Assembly (NCBI RefSeq): GCF_902859725.1
Contig: NZ_CADIJP010000004.1
Span: forward strand, 186,001 to 250,000
Length of the DNA: 64,000 nt
Reading direction: 5' to 3'
Origin: Achromobacter mucicolens
GTDB lineage: Bacteria; Pseudomonadota; Gammaproteobacteria; Burkholderiales; Burkholderiaceae_B
Within the stretch, counting starts at the first letter, position 1; the number at the start of each line of letters is the position of its first letter. Both the position numbers and the translations under genes were made by a program. The notes beneath the pieces were generated by a model that was given only the letters and a program-made list of their open reading frames with translations, did no database searches and was not told where the DNA came from. This document shows positions 27,229 to 36,495 of the stretch, one piece after another.

Positions 27229-27942
27229 TCATCCGCGCTCGAGCGCCGGATCGCTGACCAGCCGGTAGGCCACCGCGCCGATGATCGCGCCCACGATGGG
27301 CGCCACCCAGAACAGCCACAATTGCTCCAGCGCCCAGCCGCCTACAAAAAGTGCCGGCCCGGTCGACCGCGCCGGATTCACCGACGTGTTGGTGACCGGG
27401 ATGCTGATGAGGTGGATGAGGGTCAGCGCGAAGCCGATGGGAATGGCTGCAAAGCCTGCCGGCGCGCGCCGGCTGGTCGCGCCAAGAATCACGAAGATAA
27501 AACCGGCCGTCAGCACCAATTCGGTCACCAGCGCGGACAGCAATGTGTATTTGCCGGGTGAATACGCGCCATAGCCATTGGCGGCAAAGTGGCTTGCCCG
27601 CAGGTCAAAGCCCAGCTTGCCGTTTGCAATGGATGCCAGGACCGCCGCCGCCGCAATCGCGCCCAGCACCTGCACGATCACGTACGGCAGGATTTCCTTG
27701 GCGGGAAAGCGTCCGCCCGCCACCAGCCCCACCGTGACCGCAGGATTGAAGTGCCCGCCGGAGATGTGACCCACTGCGAAGACCATCGTCAGGACGGTCA
27801 GGCCAAACGCCAGCGCCACGCCCAAGAATCCGATGCCCAACTGGGGAAATCCGGCGGCGAGCACCGCCGCGCCGCACCCGCCCAGCACCAGCCAGAAGGT
27901 GCCGAAGAACTCCGCGCCGCAACGCTTGGGTAATGAGTACAT
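27229..27942 (-). CDS. aqpZ: Aquaporin Z
   Basis: Six-helix water channel of 237 residues in the inner membrane. Both NPA boxes are visible: HFNPAVTVG near residue 64 and SVNPARSTG near 186, with the conserved arginine after the second box as in water-selective aquaporins, and the phenylalanine/histidine pattern (F in [10 protein letters not shown] in LIHLISIPV) fits AqpZ rather than GlpF. The second ATG at 27942 has GAGGA six bases upstream; the ATG six bases earlier overlaps that site. It is on the same strand as kdsA 134 bases away. Confidence 0.94.
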   Translation of the reverse strand: MYSLPKRCGAEFFGTFWLVLGGCGAAVLAAGFPQLGIGFLGVALAFGLTVLTMVFAVGHISGGHFNPAVTVGLVAGGRFPAKEILPYVIVQVLGAIAAAAVLASIANGKLGFDLRASHFAANGYGAYSPGKYTLLSALVTELVLTAGFIFVILGATSRRAPAGFAAIPIGFALTLIHLISIPVTNTSVNPARSTGPALFVGGWALEQLWLFWVAPIVGAIIGAVAYRLVSDPALERG

Positions 27943-28009
27943 GACCATTCCTCGATATCGAAAGCCCTAAGGTAGGGGCGGGCGCGAAGGTAATGGTCAA
28001 AATAGCCCG

Positions 28010-28285
28010 ATGGCGGGCGCCCTGGAATCCGGCAGATGGGGGATGCGGGGGGACGACATTCAATATCCAACTGCCTGGGCATGGGCGGCCGCCTTCATGG
28101 TCATCGTCGTCGCGGATCTGGCGATGATGTACGTGCCGGCGTTCACCGCCACCGCAGGCACGGTCGTCATCCTGGCGGCGCAGGCTGCCGCGGCCTGGTT
28201 TACCGCCTGGTTGCCGAAAGCGGCCGAGCGGTGGCCCGCGTGCGTAAACGTCGTCCCGACGCCCGCGGATCGTCAATCAGCCTGA
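28010..28285 (+). CDS. Possible small membrane protein, up to 91 residues
   Basis: Not recognised. Two hydrophobic stretches (AAAFMVIVVADLAMMYV and TVVILAAQAAAAWFTAWL) could be membrane helices, and codon third positions are mostly G or C. The start is unclear: 28010 or the internal ATG at 28043 (MRGDDIQYP). The last 13 bases overlap the end of the BLUF-EAL gene on the other strand. It could be a real small gene or chance; I call it with low confidence. Confidence 0.4.
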   Translation: MAGALESGRWGMRGDDIQYPTAWAWAAAFMVIVVADLAMMYVPAFTATAGTVVILAAQAAAAWFTAWLPKAAERWPACVNVVPTPADRQSA

Positions 28286-29493
28286 ACGCGCTCAGGCCAC
28301 CGCACATCGGGCACTGCATTCAGTGCGGGCTTTGCGAACAGATAGCCTTGAAAGCGTTCGAAACCGGCGGCCTGGAGCCAGCACCATTCCTCGACCCGTT
28401 CCACGCCCTCTGCGACGGGCGTGATGCCCATGGCGCTGCAAGCGCGCGCAATGCCGCAAACGATCGCCTGGCGGGGGCCGTCCAGATGAATGTTCCGGAT
28501 GAGTTGCCGGTCGATCTTGAGCTTGTCCGGCTGAAATTCGGCCAGCAGCGACAGGCCCGCGAACCCTGCCCCGAAATCATCGATCGCGACACCGATGCCT
28601 GCCCGGCGCAGGCGTGCGATCGCGTCCCTGAAGGCAAACGGGCGCTCAATGGCTTCCTGTTCGGTGATTTCCACGATCACGTGCTGCGGCAAGAGACCGC
28701 AGGCCGCAATCTGATCCACCAGGCGGCTGACCGCCGACGGGTCTTCGATCAGCGACATCGGCAGCAGGTTGACCGACAGCTTCACATTGTCCAGACCCAA
28801 CCGCCGCGCCAGTTCGAATGCGGCGGCTTTCGATTCCAGATCGACGCGGTAACGCTGAGCGGGATCGAGACTGGCGAACATCTGTTCAGGGGATTCTCCG
28901 GATCTGCCGCGGATCAGGAACTCGAAGGATGTGACCTCGCGCCGCATGGGATCGACGATGGGTTGCAGTGCAAAGGGATACGCGCGGGCGGGCGCTGCGG
29001 GGTCTTCCTGGATCGCAGCCGCGCCGCTCGCCGCAAACCACCAGTGGGCCGCATCTTCGCCCTCGACGATATGATCGGTCCCCCGCGCGGCGGCATACCA
29101 GCCCAGGATCTTCACGACCCGGTCGTCTCCACGCGCCAGCCGGGCGAAAACTGTCATTTTGGCAAGAATGCGCGAGGACACCTCTTGCGGGCCGAGCTCG
29201 CGCAGGTCAAGCAAGGCCATCGCATCGCCACCGAACCGGCGGGCCGGCCCTTGGTCCTGCATGAGCAGCACGACGTTCTTGTGGGCGTCGTCGCGCCGTA
29301 TCGAATCGAAAAGGCGCGATACCGCTTCATCGGGCCCTTCCAGCAGTTGCACGAAGTGCACGCCGTCAAAGAGCATGATGCCGGTCACGTCCAACGCGGC
29401 GTTGCGCGCTCGGGCGGGCGTCAACAGATCGGTCAGATCCTGCGCATTCATGGTTTCGACAGCACGGCTGCGGTATATCAGTGTGGAAATCAT
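28273..29493 (-). CDS. BLUF-EAL blue-light photoreceptor (c-di-GMP phosphodiesterase-type)
   Basis: Predicted cytoplasmic light sensor of 406 residues. An N-terminal BLUF domain (residues about 2-95) binds FAD; Y7, N31 and Q49 occupy the canonical positions with the same spacings (24 and 18) as Y21/N45/Q63 of AppA. The C-terminal EAL domain (about 170-400) has EFL at 191-193 in place of EAL, but keeps N242, E275, D305-D306 in DDFGAGF, K326, E362 in AEGVE and Q382. It may therefore be catalytic, unlike the degenerate E. coli BluF. The ATG at 29493 gives MISTLIYRSRA. No cyclase gene is adjacent. Confidence 0.92.
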   Translation of the reverse strand: MISTLIYRSRAVETMNAQDLTDLLTPARARNAALDVTGIMLFDGVHFVQLLEGPDEAVSRLFDSIRRDDAHKNVVLLMQDQGPARRFGGDAMALLDLRELGPQEVSSRILAKMTVFARLARGDDRVVKILGWYAAARGTDHIVEGEDAAHWWFAASGAAAIQEDPAAPARAYPFALQPIVDPMRREVTSFEFLIRGRSGESPEQMFASLDPAQRYRVDLESKAAAFELARRLGLDNVKLSVNLLPMSLIEDPSAVSRLVDQIAACGLLPQHVIVEITEQEAIERPFAFRDAIARLRRAGIGVAIDDFGAGFAGLSLLAEFQPDKLKIDRQLIRNIHLDGPRQAIVCGIARACSAMGITPVAEGVERVEEWCWLQAAGFERFQGYLFAKPALNAVPDVRWPERVQAD

Positions 29494-29795
29494 GTCGTGT
29501 CTTTCACGAACGGGTCGGACGTTGGACGGGTGCGGCGGGGTTGCCAAGACGCGGCAGGGTTGGGCACGCGAAGACTGGGCGCGGGGCAAGGAGGCCTTGG
29601 CGGCCGGGCCCGTTTCAGTGGCATGGAAGGTGCGTCCGCGGCGGATGCGGATTCGTGGCCAGCGGCAAGATGAAGGACGGCTTGGGGAAAAGGGAAAATA
29701 TTCCCGCCCAGCCACTCCGTCCTGATTCCCGAAATGGTTAGCTCGAAACCTGATAGGTCTGAAACCTAACTCACGGAAAAACATGGGAAGTTTGG
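29494..29795. other. 302-base gap between BLUF-EAL and tRNA-Leu
   Basis: It holds the upstream region of the BLUF-EAL gene and the 3' flank of the tRNA. The only structure seen is a 7-bp direct repeat GAAACCT at 29745-29751 and 29761-29767, inside a GTTAG/CTAAC framed segment (29738-29770). No terminator hairpin for the tRNA and no gene is visible. Confidence 0.5.
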
Positions 29796-29882
29796 TGGTG
29801 CGAAGGAGGGGACTCGAACCCCTACACCTGTTACGGCGTCAGGACCTAAACCTGGTGCGTCTACCAATTTCGCCACCTTCGC
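29796..29882 (-). tRNA. tRNA-Leu (anticodon UAG)
   Basis: An 87-nt class II tRNA with encoded CCA. The acceptor stem GCGAAGG pairs with CCTTCGC, the anticodon loop reads TTTAGGT with anticodon TAG at 29848-29846, a long variable arm follows, and the T-arm carries GGTTCGAGTCC. It decodes CUA and other CUN leucine codons. It sits in the gap between BLUF-EAL and dapC, transcribed away from dapC. Confidence 0.97.
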
Positions 29883-29899
29883 AATAGGCCAAGCCCGCT

Positions 29900-29905
29900 A
29901 TTGTA
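29900..29905 (-). promoter_or_regulatory. Candidate -10 of the tRNA-Leu promoter
   Basis: TACAAT on the minus strand, 17 bases before the tRNA 5' end. No strong -35 is seen; it overlaps the leader of dapC on the other strand. Confidence 0.45.
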
Positions 29906-29929
29906 GCTTGCTTGTTAAAATCTTGCGTC

Positions 29930-31126
29930 ATGAATCCGCGCCTCGATGCCCTGCACCCCTACCCGTTCGAAAAACTGCGCGCGTTGCTGGCTTCTGCCAG
30001 CACGCAGCCGGACGGCATTACGCCCATCAACCTGTCGATCGGCGAGCCTAAACACGCCGCGCCCGAGCGCGTGGCGCAAGCCATCCGCGACGGCATGGCC
30101 GGGCTTTCAGTCTACCCGTCGACGAAGGGCGATCCGGCCCTGCGCCGGGCGATTTCCGAGTGGCTGGCGCGCCGCTACAGCATTCCGGCGCCCGATGCCG
30201 AAACGCAAGTGCTGCCGGCCCTGGGGTCGCGCGAGGCGCTGTTTGCGTTCACGCAGACAGTGATCGATCCCGCGGCCGGTTCCGTGGTGATCTGCCCCAA
30301 CCCGTTCTATCAGATCTACGAAGGCGCCACGCTGCTGGCGGGCGCGACGCCCTACTTCGTCAATGCCGATCCAGTACGCAATTTCGGCAGCGACTGGAAC
30401 CAGGTGCCCGAAGACATCTGGAAGAAGACGCGCCTGGTGTTCGTGTGCTCGCCGGGCAACCCTGCCGGCAACGTGATGTCGCTGCAAGAGTGGGAAACGC
30501 TGTTCAAGCTGTCGGACCGTCATGGTTTCGTGATTGCGTCGGATGAATGCTATTCCGAGATCTATCTGGACGAGGGCGATCCCCCGCTGGGCGGATTGCA
30601 GGCGGCGCGGCGTCTGGGGCGGGACGACTACCGCAATCTGGTGGTGTTCTCCAGCCTGTCCAAGCGGTCCAATGTGCCGGGCCTGCGGTCGGGCTTCGTG
30701 GCGGGCGACGCGGCGCTGATCGGCCGGTTTCTGCTGTATCGCACGTATCATGGCAGTGCGATGAGCCCCATCGTGTCCGCGGCCAGCATTGCCGCGTGGA
30801 CGGACGAGGCGCACGTGAAGGAAAACCGCCGCCAGTACCGCGAGAAATTCGACGCGGTGCTGCCCATCCTGCAAAAGGTGCTGGATGTGTCGCGGCCGCA
30901 GGCTTCGTTTTATTTGTGGGCGGCAACGCCCGGTTCCGATACGGCGTTCGTGCGCGACCTCTATGGCCGTACCGGTGTTACCGTGCTGCCTGGCAGCTTC
31001 CTCGCGCGCGAGGCGCACGGCATGAATCCGGGCCAGGGACGCATCCGCATCGCCCTGGTGGCGCCCTTGGCCGACTGCGTGCAGGCGGCCGAGCGCATCG
31101 CCCATTTTGTACATACTTCTGTTTGA
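29930..31126 (+). CDS. dapC: Succinyldiaminopimelate transaminase
   Basis: PLP aminotransferase (398 residues) that converts N-succinyl-2-amino-6-ketopimelate to N-succinyl-L,L-diaminopimelate in the succinylase branch of lysine and peptidoglycan synthesis. The sequence matches the Bordetella DapC type: MNPRLDALHPYPFEKLRALL, INLSIGEPKHAAP, LGSREALFAF, and the PLP lysine in SSLSKRSNVPGLRSGFV. The ATG at 29930 is the family start; an in-frame ATG 18 bases earlier is ignored. dapD and dapE follow, which confirms the role. Confidence 0.96.
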   Translation: MNPRLDALHPYPFEKLRALLASASTQPDGITPINLSIGEPKHAAPERVAQAIRDGMAGLSVYPSTKGDPALRRAISEWLARRYSIPAPDAETQVLPALGSREALFAFTQTVIDPAAGSVVICPNPFYQIYEGATLLAGATPYFVNADPVRNFGSDWNQVPEDIWKKTRLVFVCSPGNPAGNVMSLQEWETLFKLSDRHGFVIASDECYSEIYLDEGDPPLGGLQAARRLGRDDYRNLVVFSSLSKRSNVPGLRSGFVAGDAALIGRFLLYRTYHGSAMSPIVSAASIAAWTDEAHVKENRRQYREKFDAVLPILQKVLDVSRPQASFYLWAATPGSDTAFVRDLYGRTGVTVLPGSFLAREAHGMNPGQGRIRIALVAPLADCVQAAERIAHFVHTSV

Positions 31127-31150
31127 CCAACCTTTAAAAGCTGAGCCGCT

Positions 31151-33111
<1,961 letters not shown>

Positions 33112-33155
33112 TGCCCGCGCCGGCGGGACGCCAGTCCCGCCGCGCACGCTTTCCA

Positions 33156-33178
33156 GCCCCCTTTCAGGGGGCGTTTTT
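33156..33178 (+). terminator. Terminator of the dapCDE operon
   Basis: Stem GCCCCC/GGGGGC with loop TTTCA and a following GTTTTT, between dapE and prmB. Confidence 0.85.
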
Positions 33179-33206
33179 CCGTTTTCCCCCTGGGACGGTG
33201 ATTTGA

Positions 33207-34112
33207 ATGCCTGATACGAACGCAACCTCCCGCGAAGAACTGCAGACCGTGCGCGACCTGATCCGCTACGGCGTCTCGCGCCTGAACGGCGCCCAGGTGT
33301 CGCTGGGACATGGCAGCGACAATGCCTGGGACGAGGCGGTCTACCTGACCCTGCACGCGCTGCACCTGCCGCTGGACACGCTGGATCCGTTCCTGGATGC
33401 GCGCGTCGTGCGCGAAGAGCGCGAGCGTGTGCTGGACCTGCTGGACCGGCGCGTGGCCGAGCGCGTGCCCGCCGCGTACCTGACGAACGAAGCCTGGCTT
33501 CGCGGCCACCGGTTCTACGTGGACAAGCGCGTGATCGTGCCGCGCTCGCCCATCGCCGAGCTGCTGGACGAGGGGCTGTCGCCGTGGGTGCAGGATGCGC
33601 TGGCCGTGGAGAACGTGCTGGACATGTGCACCGGCTCCGGCTGCCTGGCGATCCTGGCGGCGCTGGCCTTCCCGTACGCGCACGTGGACGCCGTGGACGT
33701 GTCCGCCGATGCCCTGGCAGTCGCGCGCCGCAACGTCGACGACTACGGTCTTGCCGACCGCCTGGACCTGCACGAAAGCAACCTCTTCGACGCCCTGCCC
33801 GCGCGTGAATACGACGTGATCGTCTGCAATCCGCCCTACGTGAACAGCGGCTCAATGCGCGCCCTGCCGCAGGAATATCTGCACGAACCGCAGCTGGCGC
33901 TTGCCGGCGGCGACGACGGCATGGACCTCGTGCGCCGCATTCTGCAAGCCGCCCCACAGTACCTGTCGGAGAACGGCGTTCTGGTGCTTGAAATCGGCCA
34001 TGAGCGCGATTTCTTCGAGGCCGCCTTCCCGCAGCTGTCGCCCGTCTGGCTGGACACCGAGGAAGCCTCGGACCAGCTTCTGCTGCTTACCCGCGAGCAA
34101 CTGAGCCTGTGA
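33207..34112 (+). CDS. prmB: Ribosomal protein uL3 glutamine N5-methyltransferase
   Basis: SAM-dependent methyltransferase of 301 residues of the HemK family. The SAM-binding motif VLDMCTGSGCLAILAALAFP lies near residue 140 and the catalytic NPPY near residue 211 (IVCNPPYVNSGSM). Length and the N-terminal region (TVRDLIRYGVSRLNGAQVSLGHG) match PrmB rather than PrmC. Its stop overlaps the GTG start of the ABC-F gene, so the two are translated together, probably reflecting a shared link to the ribosome. Confidence 0.94.
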   Translation: MPDTNATSREELQTVRDLIRYGVSRLNGAQVSLGHGSDNAWDEAVYLTLHALHLPLDTLDPFLDARVVREERERVLDLLDRRVAERVPAAYLTNEAWLRGHRFYVDKRVIVPRSPIAELLDEGLSPWVQDALAVENVLDMCTGSGCLAILAALAFPYAHVDAVDVSADALAVARRNVDDYGLADRLDLHESNLFDALPAREYDVIVCNPPYVNSGSMRALPQEYLHEPQLALAGGDDGMDLVRRILQAAPQYLSENGVLVLEIGHERDFFEAAFPQLSPVWLDTEEASDQLLLLTREQLSL

Positions 34113-36043
34113 TACGCGCCAACGGATTGACCCTGCGCCGCGGCACGAAAGTGCTGCTGGACGGCGCCGAATTTGTCGTGAACCCAGGGGAACGGGTAGG
34201 CATCGTGGGCAAGAACGGCGCGGGCAAGTCCTCGCTGTTCGCGCTGCTGACCGGCGCGCTGGACGCGGACGCCGGCACCTTGTCGCTGCCCGCCGGTTGG
34301 CGCATCGCCAGCGTCGAGCAGGAACTGCACGCGGACGACCGCCCTGCCCGCGAGTTCGTGATCGACGGTGACACGCATCTGCGCGCATTGCAGGCGCAGC
34401 GCGCGGCGCTGTCCGACGACCAAGGCACGCAGATCGCCGAAGTGGAAGCCGCGCTGGTGGAAGCCGGCGCCTGGAGCGCCGCCTCCCGTGCCGAGCAACT
34501 TCTGGCCGGTCTGGGCTTCAAGCCCACCGAATGGACGCAACCGGTCGAGAGCTTTTCGGGCGGCTGGCGCATGCGCCTTGCGCTGGCCCGCGCGCTGATG
34601 GCCCCGTCCGAACTGCTGCTGCTGGACGAACCGACCAACCACCTGGATCTGGACGCCATGCTGTGGTTGGAGAAATGGCTGGCCGCCTACGAAGGCACCG
34701 TCATGCTGATCTCCCACGACACCGAGTTCCTGGACGCGGTCGCGCGATCGATCCTGCATTTCGACCATGCCAAGCTGACGCGGTATCGCGGCGGCTATGG
34801 CGACTTCCTGACGCAGCGCGCCGAGCGCCTGCGCCAGTCCAGCATTGCCTACGACCGCCAGACACGCGAGGCGGCCCGCCTGCAAGGCTTCATCGACCGC
34901 TTCAAGGCCAAGGCGTCCAAGGCCAAGCAGGCGCAGAGCCGCGTGAAGGCGTTGGCGCGCATGCAGGTGCTGGCGCCGCTGCAAGCGGAAGCCGGCATCG
35001 ACATTCGCATCCCATCACCCGACCAGGTGCCCGATCCGCTGCTGACGCTTGAGCATCTGTCGGCGGGCTACACGGACGCCGAGGGCAATGCCGTGCCCAT
35101 CCTGCGCGATGTGACGCTGATGGTTCGCGCGGGCAGCCGCGTGGGCGTGCTGGGCGCCAACGGCGCCGGCAAGAGCACACTGATCAAGACCCTGGCCGAG
35201 GAACTGCCCGTGCAGGCCGGCGAGCGCCGCGCTTCGCGCGGTCTGGCGATCGGATACTTCCACCAGCATCAGCTCGACATGCTGGACGTGGACAGCACGC
35301 CAATCGCGCACCTGGCCCGCCTGGCGCCCGAGGCGCGAGAGCAGGAACTGCGCAATTACCTGGGCGGTTTCGGTTTCTCGGGCGATACCGTCACCAGCAA
35401 GGTGGGCCCGATGTCGGGCGGCGAAAAGGCGCGCCTGGCGCTGTCGCTCATCGTTTGGCAGAAGCCCAATCTGCTGCTGCTGGACGAGCCCAGCAACCAC
35501 TTGGATGTCGAGACGCGCGAAGCCTTGGCCACCGCCCTGGCAGACTTCGGGGGCAGCATGCTGCTCGTGTCGCACGATCGCCATCTGCTGCGCACCACCG
35601 TGGACAGCTTCTGGATCGTGGCGGACGGCGCGGTGCGCGAGTTCGACGGCGACCTGGAGGACTACCGCGACTGGCTGGCCGCGCGCAATGCGGACGAACG
35701 CGCCGAGGCTCGGGAAAACGCCGAAAACGGCAGTGACCCAGTCGTCGATCGCAAGGCGCAGCGCCGCGCCGAAGCCGAACAGCGGCAACGCCTGTCCGCC
35801 CTGCGCAAGCCGCTGGAGTCCAAGCTGGCCAAGGTGGAATCCGAAATGGAAAAGCTGCGGGGCAAGCTCGCGGCCCTGGACGCGGTGATCGCCGATCCGG
35901 ACCTGTATTCCGACGCGCGTCGCGCCGAACGCCAGAAGGTCATGGCGGACCACGGCGAACACGGCAAGCGCATGGGGGAACTGGAAGAGCAGTGGCTGGA
36001 GCTGCAGGGCTCGCTGGAAGAGATCGACCAGAGCGAAGCCTGA
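34109..36043 (+). CDS. ABC-F family ribosome-associated ATPase (YheS-like)
   Basis: Cytosolic protein of 644 residues with two ABC modules and no membrane domain. Walker A motifs are GKNGAGKSS near residue 36 and GANGAGKST near 350; signatures are SFSGGWRMRLALARAL and MSGGEKARLALSL; Walker B motifs are LLLLDEPTNHLD and LLLLDEPSNHLD. The inter-domain linker is about residues 235-310. A charged coiled-coil tail begins near residue 560. It resembles YheS more than EttA or Uup. Start is GTG at 34109, overlapping the prmB stop. Role in relieving stalled ribosomes is known for the family. Confidence 0.92.
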   Translation: MIRANGLTLRRGTKVLLDGAEFVVNPGERVGIVGKNGAGKSSLFALLTGALDADAGTLSLPAGWRIASVEQELHADDRPAREFVIDGDTHLRALQAQRAALSDDQGTQIAEVEAALVEAGAWSAASRAEQLLAGLGFKPTEWTQPVESFSGGWRMRLALARALMAPSELLLLDEPTNHLDLDAMLWLEKWLAAYEGTVMLISHDTEFLDAVARSILHFDHAKLTRYRGGYGDFLTQRAERLRQSSIAYDRQTREAARLQGFIDRFKAKASKAKQAQSRVKALARMQVLAPLQAEAGIDIRIPSPDQVPDPLLTLEHLSAGYTDAEGNAVPILRDVTLMVRAGSRVGVLGANGAGKSTLIKTLAEELPVQAGERRASRGLAIGYFHQHQLDMLDVDSTPIAHLARLAPEAREQELRNYLGGFGFSGDTVTSKVGPMSGGEKARLALSLIVWQKPNLLLLDEPSNHLDVETREALATALADFGGSMLLVSHDRHLLRTTVDSFWIVADGAVREFDGDLEDYRDWLAARNADERAEARENAENGSDPVVDRKAQRRAEAEQRQRLSALRKPLESKLAKVESEMEKLRGKLAALDAVIADPDLYSDARRAERQKVMADHGEHGKRMGELEEQWLELQGSLEEIDQSEA

Positions 36044-36085
36044 CCCAAAAGAAGCAGGCCCACATATGAGCGGGCTTCAAACAGA

Positions 36086-36115
36086 AACCGGCCCCGAATT
36101 GGGGCCGGTTTTTTT
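36086..36115 (+). terminator. Bidirectional terminator after the ABC-F gene
   Basis: Ten-base stem AACCGGCCCC/GGGGCCGGTT with loop GAATT and T7. The chorismate mutase gene converges on it from the other side. Confidence 0.9.
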
Positions 36116-36184
36116 GGGGCTAGCTATTTTCGGCTGGCCTATACCCGAGCACTTGCCTGACGCGCCACGGACGCGCGCCAGTGG

Positions 36185-36490
36185 TCACGAGTACGGACGC
36201 TCGCGAAGGCGGGTGTGGTTGTCGATCACGGTGTCGATCACTTCGCGCAGGATGGTTTCGCCCAGATCGGGCGGCACACCGGCTTCCAGTGCCAGGCGCC
36301 GGATGCGCTCGACCTGCTGGGCCTCGCGCTTGGGGTCCACCAGATCCATCCCGTGGTTCGTTTTCAGTTCGCCGATCATGTCCGTGCAACGGAACCGCAC
36401 GCCCAGCAGCAGCATGATCTGCTGGTCGATCTCGTCGACTTCGGCGCGCAGGGACGCCAGCTCGGCTTTGGGGGAATCGTTGTTGGCCAT
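36185..36490 (-). CDS. Chorismate mutase, type II (AroQ)
   Basis: All-helical mutase of 101 residues converting chorismate to prephenate for phenylalanine and tyrosine. The first helix shows the family pattern LRAEVDEIDQQIMLLLGVRFRC, with the lysine in MIGELKTNHG, and the last helix carries the end of the active site. Length suits a stand-alone cytoplasmic AroQ; no signal peptide. The start at 36490 is five bases after the uvrD stop, so it is read from the desaturase-uvrD transcript. A PchB-like isochorismate lyase role cannot be excluded. Confidence 0.85.
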   Translation of the reverse strand: MANNDSPKAELASLRAEVDEIDQQIMLLLGVRFRCTDMIGELKTNHGMDLVDPKREAQQVERIRRLALEAGVPPDLGETILREVIDTVIDNHTRLRERPYS

Positions 36491-36495
36491 ATGTG

